Shown here: positions 1 through 4,719 of the stretch, piece after piece
Numbering within the stretch: the stretch's first letter is position 1
Layout of the letters: the number at the start of each line of letters is the position of its first letter
From: Pseudomonadota bacterium
GTDB lineage: Bacteria; Pseudomonadota; Gammaproteobacteria; Burkholderiales; Burkholderiaceae_C
Assembly: GCA_021798395.1 (NCBI GenBank)
Contig: JAJZHS010000197.1
Span: forward strand, 1 to 5,226
Length of the DNA: 5,226 nt
Direction: 5' to 3'
Translations under genes and position numbers: made by a program
The notes under the pieces: generated by a model
Told to the model about the DNA's origin: nothing
Databases searched by the model: none
The model's input: only the letters and a program-made list of their open reading frames with translations

Positions 1-402
1 GAACGCCGCCTCGGCCTTGGGCATCACGAACGGCGCGCGGCTCATGCTCTCGACCCCGCCGGCCAGCGCCAGCGACGCCTCGCCGCAGCGGATGGCGCGC
101 GCCGCGGTGCCGACCGCGTCCAGGCCGGAACCGCACAGCCGGTTGACGGTCGCCGCCGCGGCGCCGGCCGGCAGCCCGGCGAGCAGCGCGCTCATCCGCG
201 CCACGTTGCGATTGTCCTCGCCGGCCTGGTTCGCGCAGCCCAACCAGACCTCGTCGAGCGCGTCCCAGTCGACTCCGGCGTTGCGCTGCGCCAGTGCACG
301 CAGCGGAATCGCGCCGAGGTCGTCGGCGCGCACCGCGCTCAAAGCGCCGGCGTAGCGGCCGAACGGCGTGCGCTGGGCATCGCAGATGAAGGCTTCGGAC
401 AT
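1..402 (-). CDS. paaJ: 3-oxoadipyl-CoA thiolase, N-terminal part (runs off window)
   Basis: This is the first 134 codons of a thiolase on the minus strand; the gene continues past the left edge (family length about 400 residues). The product would cleave 3-oxoadipyl-CoA with CoA to succinyl-CoA and acetyl-CoA, the last step of the phenylacetate and beta-ketoadipate pathways, in the cytosol. The protein starts MSEAFICDAQRTPFGRYAGA and contains GCANQAGEDNRNVARMSALL around residues 55-74, a stretch typical of PaaJ/PcaF rather than acetoacetyl-CoA thiolases. The acylated nucleophile is Cys90 in NRLCGSGLDAV, and GGVESMSRAPF follows at 115-125. ATG at 402 is preceded by AGGAGA at 411-416, 8 bp upstream. 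It lies 44 bp downstream of paaG on the same strand, so co-transcription is likely. PaaJ and PcaF share one reaction and cannot be separated by sequence; the paaG/paaX context favours paaJ. Confidence 0.93.
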   Translation of the reverse strand, partial: MSEAFICDAQRTPFGRYAGALSAVRADDLGAIPLRALAQRNAGVDWDALDEVWLGCANQAGEDNRNVARMSALLAGLPAGAAAATVNRLCGSGLDAVGTAARAIRCGEASLALAGGVESMSRAPFVMPKAEAAF

Positions 403-410
403 CGATCGTC

Positions 411-416
411 TCTCCT
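411..416 (-). promoter_or_regulatory. Ribosome binding site of the thiolase gene
   Basis: The minus strand reads AGGAGA, 8 bp before the ATG at 402. It fixes the start of the thiolase and agrees with the family's MSEAFICD-like N-terminus. Confidence 0.75.
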
Positions 417-446
417 GTGGTGTCGCGCCGGACCGTCGCGCCCGGT

Positions 447-1244
447 TCAGTCGCCGCGAAACCGCGGCGGGCGCTTGGCGATGAACGCTTCGACGCCTTC
501 AATGTAGTCGGCGCTGCGGCCGAGTTCGCGCATGCAGCCGGCCTCCAGCGCGAGCTGCTGCTCCAGGGTGTTGCGTGCCGCGGCGTGCATCGCCTGCCGG
601 GTGCGCACCAGCGCGCGCGTCGGGCTGGAGGCCAGCCGCACGGCCAGCGCGTCGACCTCGGCGGAAAACACGGCGTCGTCGTACACCGCCCAGATCAGTC
701 CCCAGTCCGCCGCCTGCGGCGCCGGCAGGCGCTCGCCGAGCATGGCCAGGCCCAGCGCGCGCGCCATGCCCACGCGCTGCGGCAGCACCCAGGTGCCTCC
801 GGTATCGGGCAACAGGCCGATCTTGCAGAACGCCTGCACGAACGACGCCGAACGCGAGGCGACGACGATGTCGCAGCCCAGCGCCAGGGTCGCGCCAGCG
901 CCGGCGGCGACGCCGTGCACCGCGGCCAGCGTGGGCACGCGCAGCGCGGCCAGACGCTGCACCAGCGGCATGTAGTCGCGCTCGACGACGGCGCCGAGAT
1001 CGGGCGGCTCGCCTCCGGGCTCGAAGCGCACTGCCGCGTCGGCGAGGTCCTGCCCGGCGCAGAAGCCGCGCCCGGCGCCGCCGAGCACCAGCACGCGCGC
1101 CGAAACATCGGCCTGCACCGCGTCGAGCGCGGTGCGCAGCTCGGCGTGCATCGCCGTGTTGAACGCATTGAGGCGCTCGGGCCGGTGCAGCGTCAGGCGC
1201 GCGACGCCGTCGGTGCACCGGTAGCGGATGTGCTCGAAGTCCAT
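447..1244 (-). CDS. paaG: 2-(1,2-epoxy-1,2-dihydrophenyl)acetyl-CoA isomerase PaaG (crotonase family)
   Basis: This is a 265-residue enoyl-CoA hydratase/isomerase-fold protein, close to the usual PaaG length of about 262. PaaG converts the ring-1,2-epoxide of phenylacetyl-CoA to the seven-membered oxepin-CoA and also shifts double bonds later in the pathway, in the cytosol. Visible landmarks are the N-terminal strand VARLTLHRPERLNAFN (residues 14-29), the CoA/oxyanion segment GRGFCAGQDLAD (58-69), the second oxyanion loop AAVHGVAAGAGATLAL (107-122), and KIGLLPDTGGTW (141-152) carrying the catalytic Asp147 typical of PaaG. The C-terminus is AFIAKRPPRFRGD, the usual crotonase ending. ATG at 1244 is chosen because GGGAGG stands just upstream and because MDFEHIRY matches the family start. 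The open frame extends 23 codons further, but that part has no homology-like features. It is followed by the thiolase on the same strand. A general enoyl-CoA hydratase is the alternative; the PDTGGTW motif and neighbours favour PaaG. Confidence 0.92.
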   Translation of the reverse strand: MDFEHIRYRCTDGVARLTLHRPERLNAFNTAMHAELRTALDAVQADVSARVLVLGGAGRGFCAGQDLADAAVRFEPGGEPPDLGAVVERDYMPLVQRLAALRVPTLAAVHGVAAGAGATLALGCDIVVASRSASFVQAFCKIGLLPDTGGTWVLPQRVGMARALGLAMLGERLPAPQAADWGLIWAVYDDAVFSAEVDALAVRLASSPTRALVRTRQAMHAAARNTLEQQLALEAGCMRELGRSADYIEGVEAFIAKRPPRFRGD

Positions 1245-1248
1245 CGTC

Positions 1249-1253
1249 CCTCC
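1249..1253 (-). promoter_or_regulatory. Ribosome binding site of paaG
   Basis: GGAGG on the minus strand lies within GGGAGGGA, about 4 bp before the ATG at 1244. Spacing is short but the match is strong, and it supports this ATG over the longer in-frame start at 1313. Confidence 0.6.
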
Positions 1254-1284
1254 CGGCGTCGAAACCGCCGTTGATCCAGGCAAA

Positions 1285-1313
1285 AGGCTACGCGCCGCGG
1301 TGACGCGAGTCAA
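1285..1313 (-). promoter_or_regulatory. Candidate sigma70 promoter for paaG (weak -10)
   Basis: On the minus strand a -35 box TTGACT (1308-1313, 5 of 6 to consensus) is followed after 17 bp by TAGCCT (1285-1290), which matches the -10 box only at the first two and last positions. A transcript would start near 1278 and leave a leader of about 34 nt before the paaG ATG. The spacing is ideal but the -10 is poor, so an activator or another promoter is possible. TAGAAT at 1335-1340 (minus) is a better -10 but lacks a -35. Confidence 0.35.
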
Positions 1314-1322
1314 ACAAATGTA

Positions 1323-1379
1323 TCCATCAAATGCATTCTATCTTTCGGCGTTCACACGGACGGAACCTGTTCCATCAAA
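1323..1379 (+). repeat. Direct repeat TCCATCAAA x2, 48 bp apart
   Basis: TCCATCAAA occurs at 1323-1331 and again at 1371-1379. The first copy overlaps a second short repeat, CAAATG, at 1315-1320 and 1328-1333 (13 bp period). In an AT-richer spacer such copies can be chance, but they flank the GGAAC palindrome and may be regulator half-sites. Confidence 0.35.
1362..1373. promoter_or_regulatory. Candidate operator: palindrome GGAAC-N2-GTTCC
   Basis: GGAACCTGTTCC is a perfect 5-bp inverted repeat around a 2-bp centre, in the middle of the divergent region. Its form recalls operators of IclR-family proteins (E. coli IclR binds TGGAA/TTCCA-type palindromes), and an IclR-family gene begins at 4720. 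It lies about 118 bp upstream of the paaG start and about 190 bp upstream of the diiron gene start. Binding by that regulator is inference. Confidence 0.4.
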
Positions 1380-1391
1380 AGGGATCGCTTT

Positions 1392-1428
1392 GTTTTCATG
1401 CTGTTGTCGAATTTCAATCGATGAAAAC
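1392..1428. repeat. 8-bp inverted repeat GTTTTCAT / ATGAAAAC
   Basis: GTTTTCAT (1392-1399) and its exact reverse complement ATGAAAAC (1421-1428) are separated by 21 bp. A smaller dyad, TTTCA-N5-TGAAA (1412-1426), is nested at the right arm, so TTTCA-like half-sites occur three times here. The arms are offset by 29 bp, close to three helical turns, which would suit two dimers or a looped repressor. It could equally be a weak hairpin. A regulatory role is inferred. Confidence 0.4.
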
Positions 1429-1472
1429 CCTTGCCATGGAGCCATCGACGCCAGGCAGGCCGAGATCGACAA

Positions 1473-1493
1473 GCGCACTTGCGATACATGCGC
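1473..1493. repeat. Dyad GCGCA-N11-TGCGC over the -35 region
   Basis: GCGCA (1473-1477) pairs with TGCGC (1489-1493). The 21-bp element encloses the -35 box TTGCGA of the rightward promoter. It has the same arm length and spacing as the dyad at 1502-1522, though a different arm sequence. Such GC arms arise readily by chance. Confidence 0.25.
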
Positions 1494-1507
1494 CTAGGTT
1501 TTATGAT
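1479..1507 (+). promoter_or_regulatory. Sigma70-like promoter of the diiron oxygenase operon
   Basis: TTGCGA (1479-1484, 4 of 6 to the -35 consensus) is followed by exactly 17 bp and then TATGAT (1502-1507, 5 of 6 to the -10 consensus). Transcription would start near 1514, giving a leader of about 45 nt before the ATG at 1560. This is the best promoter match in the window and is correctly oriented for the diiron-reductase-paaX-iclR genes. Confidence 0.6.
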
Positions 1508-1522
1508 TTGATCTGTGTCATA
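1502..1522. promoter_or_regulatory. Candidate operator: TATGA-N11-TCATA over the -10 and start site
   Basis: TATGA (1502-1506) and TCATA (1518-1522) form a perfect 5-bp inverted repeat with an 11-bp centre. It covers the -10 box and predicted transcription start of the rightward promoter, the position expected for a repressor site. PaaX is the obvious candidate, since it is encoded in the same operon and PaaX sites in E. coli contain TGATT-type half-sites (TGATT is present at 1504-1508). Not proven from sequence. Confidence 0.4.
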
Positions 1523-1546
1523 CTTTCGCATCGAAACAAGACCTTC

Positions 1547-1553
1547 GAGGAGA
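1547..1553 (+). promoter_or_regulatory. Ribosome binding site of the diiron protein gene
   Basis: GAGGAGA lies 6 bp before the ATG at 1560. It decides the start against the in-frame GTG at 1515, which has no such site and sits at the predicted transcription start. Confidence 0.8.
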
Positions 1554-1559
1554 CCCGCG

Positions 1560-2588
1560 ATGCCCCATGCCAAGGAACGTCTCGCCGACACGATGGAATT
1601 CCCGCCTGCGACCCCGCAGCCGAACGTCTACCCGCTGTCGTGGAACAGCCGCACGCGCAAGCTGCAGGAGGTCTGGGAAGCCGCGCTGCGCGAGAACTGG
1701 GACCCGGAGAAGCTGCCGTGGGACACGCTGGACGTCGACAGCTACAGCTGGGAGGAGCGCGAGGCCATCGCCTACTGGTGGAGCCTGCTGTCGGTGTTCG
1801 ACGCCTCCGCGCCGCCGGTGTTCGCCGAGGCGCTGGTCAAGACCTACGAGGTGCACGAGGAAGACCCGGTGCGCAAGTGCTTCTTCTCGGTCACCCGGGA
1901 CGAGCAGAACCACGAGATCATGTGCGGACTGGCGATCACCAGGATGCTCGGCCACCCGGATCCTCTGACCTACCAGCCGAAGACCGAACTGGGTCGCAGG
2001 CTGCAGAAGAACGTGCACTGGCTGTACTACAACGGCGGCCGCTACTGGACCGGCTACAAGCAGGCCGTGCCCAAGTACGACCTGGCGGTTCTGTTCAGCT
2101 CGTTCCTGATGGGCGAGATCGCCGCGGCGACGATTTTCAAGCAGATGTACGAGAACACGCGCGAGGCCGTGTTCAAGGAGGGTTTCCGCAACATCGGCCG
2201 CGACGAAGGCCGCCACATGGCGATCTGCATGGCGGTGATGGAGCGCGACTACCCCGGGCTGGACCCCGCGACCAAGTCCGTGGTGACCAGGCAGATCCGC
2301 GCCGGCTACCTGTTCCTGTCGGCGGTTCTGTTCGAGCCGCCGATGGAGTTCTGGGACCTGCCGGCCGACTTCATCGCCAACCAGCGCGAGGCCGAGGAAG
2401 TCGCGCGCGGCGCGGGCTTCGGCATTCCCAGCTACGACGCCAAGCTGCAGAACTGGAAGAACGCGATGCTCAACCTCAAGGGCGTGCTCGACCGCTACGC
2501 CATCCCGTTCCCGGCGATCCCCGAAGTCGGCATCACCGGCGAGGAGATCAGCGCGGTGGCGATGGAAGACATCATCCCGGTGTTCTGA
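1560..2588 (+). CDS. Ferritin-like diiron oxygenase component of unknown substrate
   Basis: The 342-residue protein carries the two ExxH signatures of the ferritin/R2-like diiron superfamily: E115-Q-N-H118 in SVTRDEQNHEIM and E216-G-R-H219 in IGRDEGRHMAI. A third-helix ligand is E186 in FLMGEIAAATIF, 30 residues before the second motif, as in BoxB and PaaA. The first-helix ligand is less clear: D81 (SVFDASAPP) or E90 (FAEAL). It is probably all-helical and soluble, with an aromatic-rich segment at 153-165. The sequence does not read like PaaA (shorter spacing between motifs, different flanks), BoxB or AurF. The reductase gene 10 bp downstream suggests that it receives electrons from it and activates O2 to hydroxylate, epoxidise or N-oxidise a substrate. 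Location beside paaG and paaX suggests an aromatic acid, aldehyde or CoA ester. An R2-like oxidase or desaturase-like role is not excluded. ATG at 1560 follows a strong ribosome binding site; the product is inferred, the fold is well supported. Confidence 0.8.
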   Translation: MPHAKERLADTMEFPPATPQPNVYPLSWNSRTRKLQEVWEAALRENWDPEKLPWDTLDVDSYSWEEREAIAYWWSLLSVFDASAPPVFAEALVKTYEVHEEDPVRKCFFSVTRDEQNHEIMCGLAITRMLGHPDPLTYQPKTELGRRLQKNVHWLYYNGGRYWTGYKQAVPKYDLAVLFSSFLMGEIAAATIFKQMYENTREAVFKEGFRNIGRDEGRHMAICMAVMERDYPGLDPATKSVVTRQIRAGYLFLSAVLFEPPMEFWDLPADFIANQREAEEVARGAGFGIPSYDAKLQNWKNAMLNLKGVLDRYAIPFPAIPEVGITGEEISAVAMEDIIPVF

Positions 2589-2598
2589 CCCGACGGCC

Positions 2599-3651
2599 AT
2601 GGCACGCATCATCCTGCAGCCCTCGGGCAAGTCGGTCGAATGCGGCTGGGGCGACACCGTCCTCACCGCGCTGGAGAAGGCCGGCTACGCGCTGCCCAAC
2701 AACTGCCGCGCCGGCGCCTGCGGCGAGTGCAAGGTCAAGGTCGTCTCCGGCCAGTTCGACCAGGGCGTGGTGCTCGACATGGCGCTGTCGCCCGACGAGC
2801 GTCGCCAGGGCTACGGTCTGATGTGCATGGCCAAGCCGATTTCCGACGAACTGACCATCGAGTGGGGAACGGCCGACGCGCAGCCGAAACTGTTCCCGCC
2901 GCGCGAAGGCGCGCTGTTCGTCGTCGTCGACAAGCGCGCGCTCACCCCGCGCGTGGTCGAACTGCGGCTGCGCCCGGTCGGCCAGCCGCTGCGCTACTGG
3001 CCCGGACAGTACGTCACCCTGGGCGACGCGCGCGACGGCGCGCCGCCGCGCGCGTACTCGATCGCCAACGCGCCGCGACCCGATGGCGAGATCGCGCTGC
3101 AGGTCGCGCGCGCCGAAGGCGGCGCGACCAGCGCCTGGATCCACGACCGCCTGCGTACGGGCAGCGCGGTCAAGCTCAGCGGCGCCTACGGCACCTTCAT
3201 CGGCGATCCGTCGGTGTCCACCCCGGTGCTGTGCCTGGCCGCCGGAACCGGGCTGGCGCCGATCCTGGCGCTGACCGAGGCCGCGCTGCGCCGCGGCTAC
3301 CGCGCACCGGTGGCGCTGCTCATTTCGGCCCGTACCGAAACCGACGTCTACGGCGGCGGCCTGCTCGAGTGGTGGCGCACCAGGCATCGCAACTTCGACC
3401 ACCGCATCACCCTCACGCGCGAGCAGCGCGACGGCTATCTGCACGGCCGCGTCGACCAGGTGCTGCCGGCGCTGTACCCCGACCTGTCGCGCCATTCGGT
3501 ATTCGCCGCAGGCAGCCCGGAGTTCGTCGACGCCTGCCGCACGAGCGCGCTGGCGCTGGGAGCCGACTCCGGCCGGATGCACATCGAACGGTATTTCGCG
3601 CAGCAGCAGGCCGAAGTGCCGCCGCATGATCGGCTGCTGCACGGCTGGTGA
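2599..3651 (+). CDS. Oxygenase reductase: [2Fe-2S] ferredoxin, FAD and NAD(P)H domains
   Basis: The 350-residue protein is an electron-transfer reductase. Residues 1-95 form a plant-type ferredoxin with cluster ligands C36, C41, C44 (NNCRAGACGEC) and C76 (LMCMA). Residues about 105-200 form an FAD domain with R151-A-Y-S154, the FAD-binding RxYS motif. Residues about 205-335 form the nicotinamide domain with AAGTGLAPILAL (214-225). The ferredoxin-first order is that of BenC, DmpP, MmoC and TmoF, the reverse of PaaE, where the ferredoxin is C-terminal. It should pass electrons from NAD(P)H to the diiron protein encoded 10 bp upstream. The usual Cys-Gly of the last strand is Ala304-Gly305 (VFAAGSPEF), as in some Fre-type reductases. 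No clear ribosome binding site precedes the ATG at 2599, so translational coupling to the upstream gene is likely. The BenC-like role is firm; the partner is inferred from position. Confidence 0.92.
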   Translation: MARIILQPSGKSVECGWGDTVLTALEKAGYALPNNCRAGACGECKVKVVSGQFDQGVVLDMALSPDERRQGYGLMCMAKPISDELTIEWGTADAQPKLFPPREGALFVVVDKRALTPRVVELRLRPVGQPLRYWPGQYVTLGDARDGAPPRAYSIANAPRPDGEIALQVARAEGGATSAWIHDRLRTGSAVKLSGAYGTFIGDPSVSTPVLCLAAGTGLAPILALTEAALRRGYRAPVALLISARTETDVYGGGLLEWWRTRHRNFDHRITLTREQRDGYLHGRVDQVLPALYPDLSRHSVFAAGSPEFVDACRTSALALGADSGRMHIERYFAQQQAEVPPHDRLLHGW

Positions 3652-3653
3652 CG

Positions 3654-3677
3654 CCGGCGCCGGCTAAACTGCGCCGG
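3654..3677 (+). repeat. Hairpin-capable repeat between the reductase gene and paaX
   Basis: CCGGCGC (3654-3660) and GCGCCGG (3671-3677) are inverted repeats with a 10-nt loop, CGGCTAAACT. GCGCCGG also occurs directly at 3657-3663. The stem starts three bases after the reductase stop and precedes the GTG of paaX by 17 bp. There is no T-run, so it is not a classical terminator. TAAACT in the loop is a weak -10 match without a -35 partner. It may stabilise or limit the downstream message. Confidence 0.4.
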
Positions 3678-3694
3678 TTCGACCGAGTGCTTCC

Positions 3695-4642
3695 GTGGCG
3701 ACCACACCGATCCAGCAACGCATCGCCGACTTCCGCGCCCAGGACAGGGTCCAGGCCGGCTCTCTGATCACGACCCTGTTCGGCGACGCGGTGATCCCGC
3801 GCGGCGGCCGCATCTGGCTCGGCAGCCTGATCCGGCTGCTCGAACCGCTGGGCGTCAATGAACGCCTGGTGCGCACAGCGGTGTTCCGCCTGGTCAAGTC
3901 CGACTGGCTGGCCGCGCAAGCCTGCGGCCGCCGCACCGACTACCGGCTGACCGACAGCGGGCTGCGTCGCTTCCAGGATGCGTCGCGCCAGATCTACGCC
4001 TCGCACCCGCCGCGCTGGGACCGCCGCTGGAGGTTGCTGCTGAGCGTCGATGCGTGCACGCCGCGGCAACGCGAACAGCTGCGACGCGCGCTGTACTGGC
4101 AAGGATTCGGCACCCTGGGAAACGAAGGCTTCGTCCACCCAGGGGCCGATCTCGGCGCCGCGGTCGACGCCCTCGTGGCGGACGGGCTCGGCGCGTTGCT
4201 TCCCAAGCTCAAGCCGCTGCTGGCGGCCGACGCCGGGATCGGCGGCGCCGCCGACGACGCCGCCCTGGTGCGGCGGGCGTGGCCGCTGGCCGATCTGTCC
4301 GAGGTCTACGCCCGTTTCATCGCCCGCTACGCGCCGGTGCGCGCGCAACTGCGCGACGACGCCGCGCAGCCGACCGACGACGACGCGCTGCAGTTGCGCG
4401 TGCTGCTGATCCACGACTACCGCCGCCTGCTGCTGCGCGACCCGGAACTGCCCGCCGAACTGCTCCCGGCCGACTGGCTCGGGCAGCAGGCGCGACTGCT
4501 GTGCAAGGACATCTACCGCCGCGTGCTGGCCGCGTCCGAGCGCCATCTCGAACGCCACTTCAGGCTCGCCGACGGCAGCGCGCCGCCTCCGGCCGGCGGG
4601 CTTGCCGAACGCTTCCGCGATGCCGACCCGCTGGCCGCCTGA
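3695..4642 (+). CDS. paaX: PaaX family transcriptional repressor of phenylacetate genes
   Basis: The 315-residue protein matches PaaX over its whole length. PaaX is a dimeric repressor of phenylacetate catabolic operons that releases DNA when it binds phenylacetyl-CoA. The N-terminal winged helix-turn-helix spans about residues 20-95, with the PaaX-typical runs SLITTLFGDAVIPRGGRIWLG (23-43), LVRTAVFRLVKSDWL (58-72) and GRRTDYRLTDSGLRRF (78-93). The middle segment WDRRWRLLLSVD (108-119) and the C-terminal VLLIHDYRRLLLRDPELPAELLPADWLG (236-263) are also characteristic. The last 35 residues are proline- and alanine-rich and not conserved-looking. The start is GTG at 3695; an in-frame stop at 3665 excludes any longer frame, and no good ribosome binding site is visible, which suggests weak expression, as common for repressors. 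It is 43 bp after the reductase gene and likely in the same operon, allowing autoregulation through the divergent region. Confidence 0.93.
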   Translation: MATTPIQQRIADFRAQDRVQAGSLITTLFGDAVIPRGGRIWLGSLIRLLEPLGVNERLVRTAVFRLVKSDWLAAQACGRRTDYRLTDSGLRRFQDASRQIYASHPPRWDRRWRLLLSVDACTPRQREQLRRALYWQGFGTLGNEGFVHPGADLGAAVDALVADGLGALLPKLKPLLAADAGIGGAADDAALVRRAWPLADLSEVYARFIARYAPVRAQLRDDAAQPTDDDALQLRVLLIHDYRRLLLRDPELPAELLPADWLGQQARLLCKDIYRRVLAASERHLERHFRLADGSAPPPAGGLAERFRDADPLAA

Positions 4643-4643
4643 A

Positions 4644-4696
4644 CGCTGCGCGCGGCGGCTCCGGCCGGGCGCAGCGCACGGCCGCCGCGCCCGGCC
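4644..4696 (+). repeat. Two overlapping, mutually exclusive GC-rich hairpins between paaX and iclR-type gene
   Basis: Stem A pairs CGCTGCGC (4644-4651) with GCGCAGCG (4669-4676), 8 perfect base pairs and a 17-nt loop. Stem B pairs GGCCGGGCGC (4663-4672) with GCGCCCGGCC (4687-4696), 10 perfect base pairs and a 14-nt loop. They share 4669-4672, so only one can form at a time. No T-run follows either stem, so neither is a canonical intrinsic terminator. They may separate paaX from the next gene by pausing or Rho-linked termination, or be chance in GC-rich DNA. Confidence 0.4.
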
Positions 4697-4719
4697 CATC
4701 GACACGCCCACGGCACGCC

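Larger units (their letters stand above)
1245..1559. promoter_or_regulatory. Divergent control region between paaG and the diiron oxygenase operon
   Basis: This 315-bp gap has no convincing gene. It is clearly richer in A and T than the flanking coding DNA, especially 1305-1435 and 1480-1545. It must hold promoters for both the leftward paaG-thiolase unit and the rightward diiron operon. Within it I find a sigma70-like promoter on the plus strand, a weaker one on the minus strand, several inverted repeats, and a 9-bp direct repeat (TCCATCAAA). These are listed separately. Two regulator genes, PaaX and an IclR-family protein, lie at the end of the rightward operon and are natural candidates to bind here. 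Confidence 0.7.

Noticed and set aside
422..442. Direct repeat GTCGCGCC twice, 13 bp apart, in the paaG-thiolase gap
   Set aside because: Short GC-only words recur by chance at this base composition, and no function or conservation can be argued.
1245..1313. 23-codon N-terminal extension of paaG
   Set aside because: The ATG at 1244 has a GGAGG site and matches the PaaG family start; the extension would also consume the candidate promoter and looks unrelated to the fold.
1335..1340. Minus-strand -10-like TAGAAT for paaG
   Set aside because: No acceptable -35 box at 15-19 bp upstream; kept only as an alternative in the promoter entry.
1515..1559. GTG start at 1515 for the diiron protein
   Set aside because: It sits at the predicted transcription start, has no ribosome binding site, and the added 15 residues carry no family features; ATG 1560 has GAGGAGA at proper spacing.
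1518..2666. Minus-strand open frame of about 382 codons opposite the diiron gene
   Set aside because: Shadow of the real gene, with low-complexity Val/Arg/His/Leu-rich translation and no start signals.
1331..2821. Long plus-strand open frame of about 496 codons overlapping the diiron gene
   Set aside because: It is a GC-rich shadow frame: composition dominated by Arg, Ala, Gly and Pro, no ribosome binding site or motif, and it overlaps a well-supported diiron protein and the next gene.
3413..4711. Long minus-strand open frame of about 432 codons opposite paaX
   Set aside because: It is antisense to paaX and the reductase C-terminus, Arg/Ala/Gln-rich without a recognisable domain, and explained by third-position GC bias.
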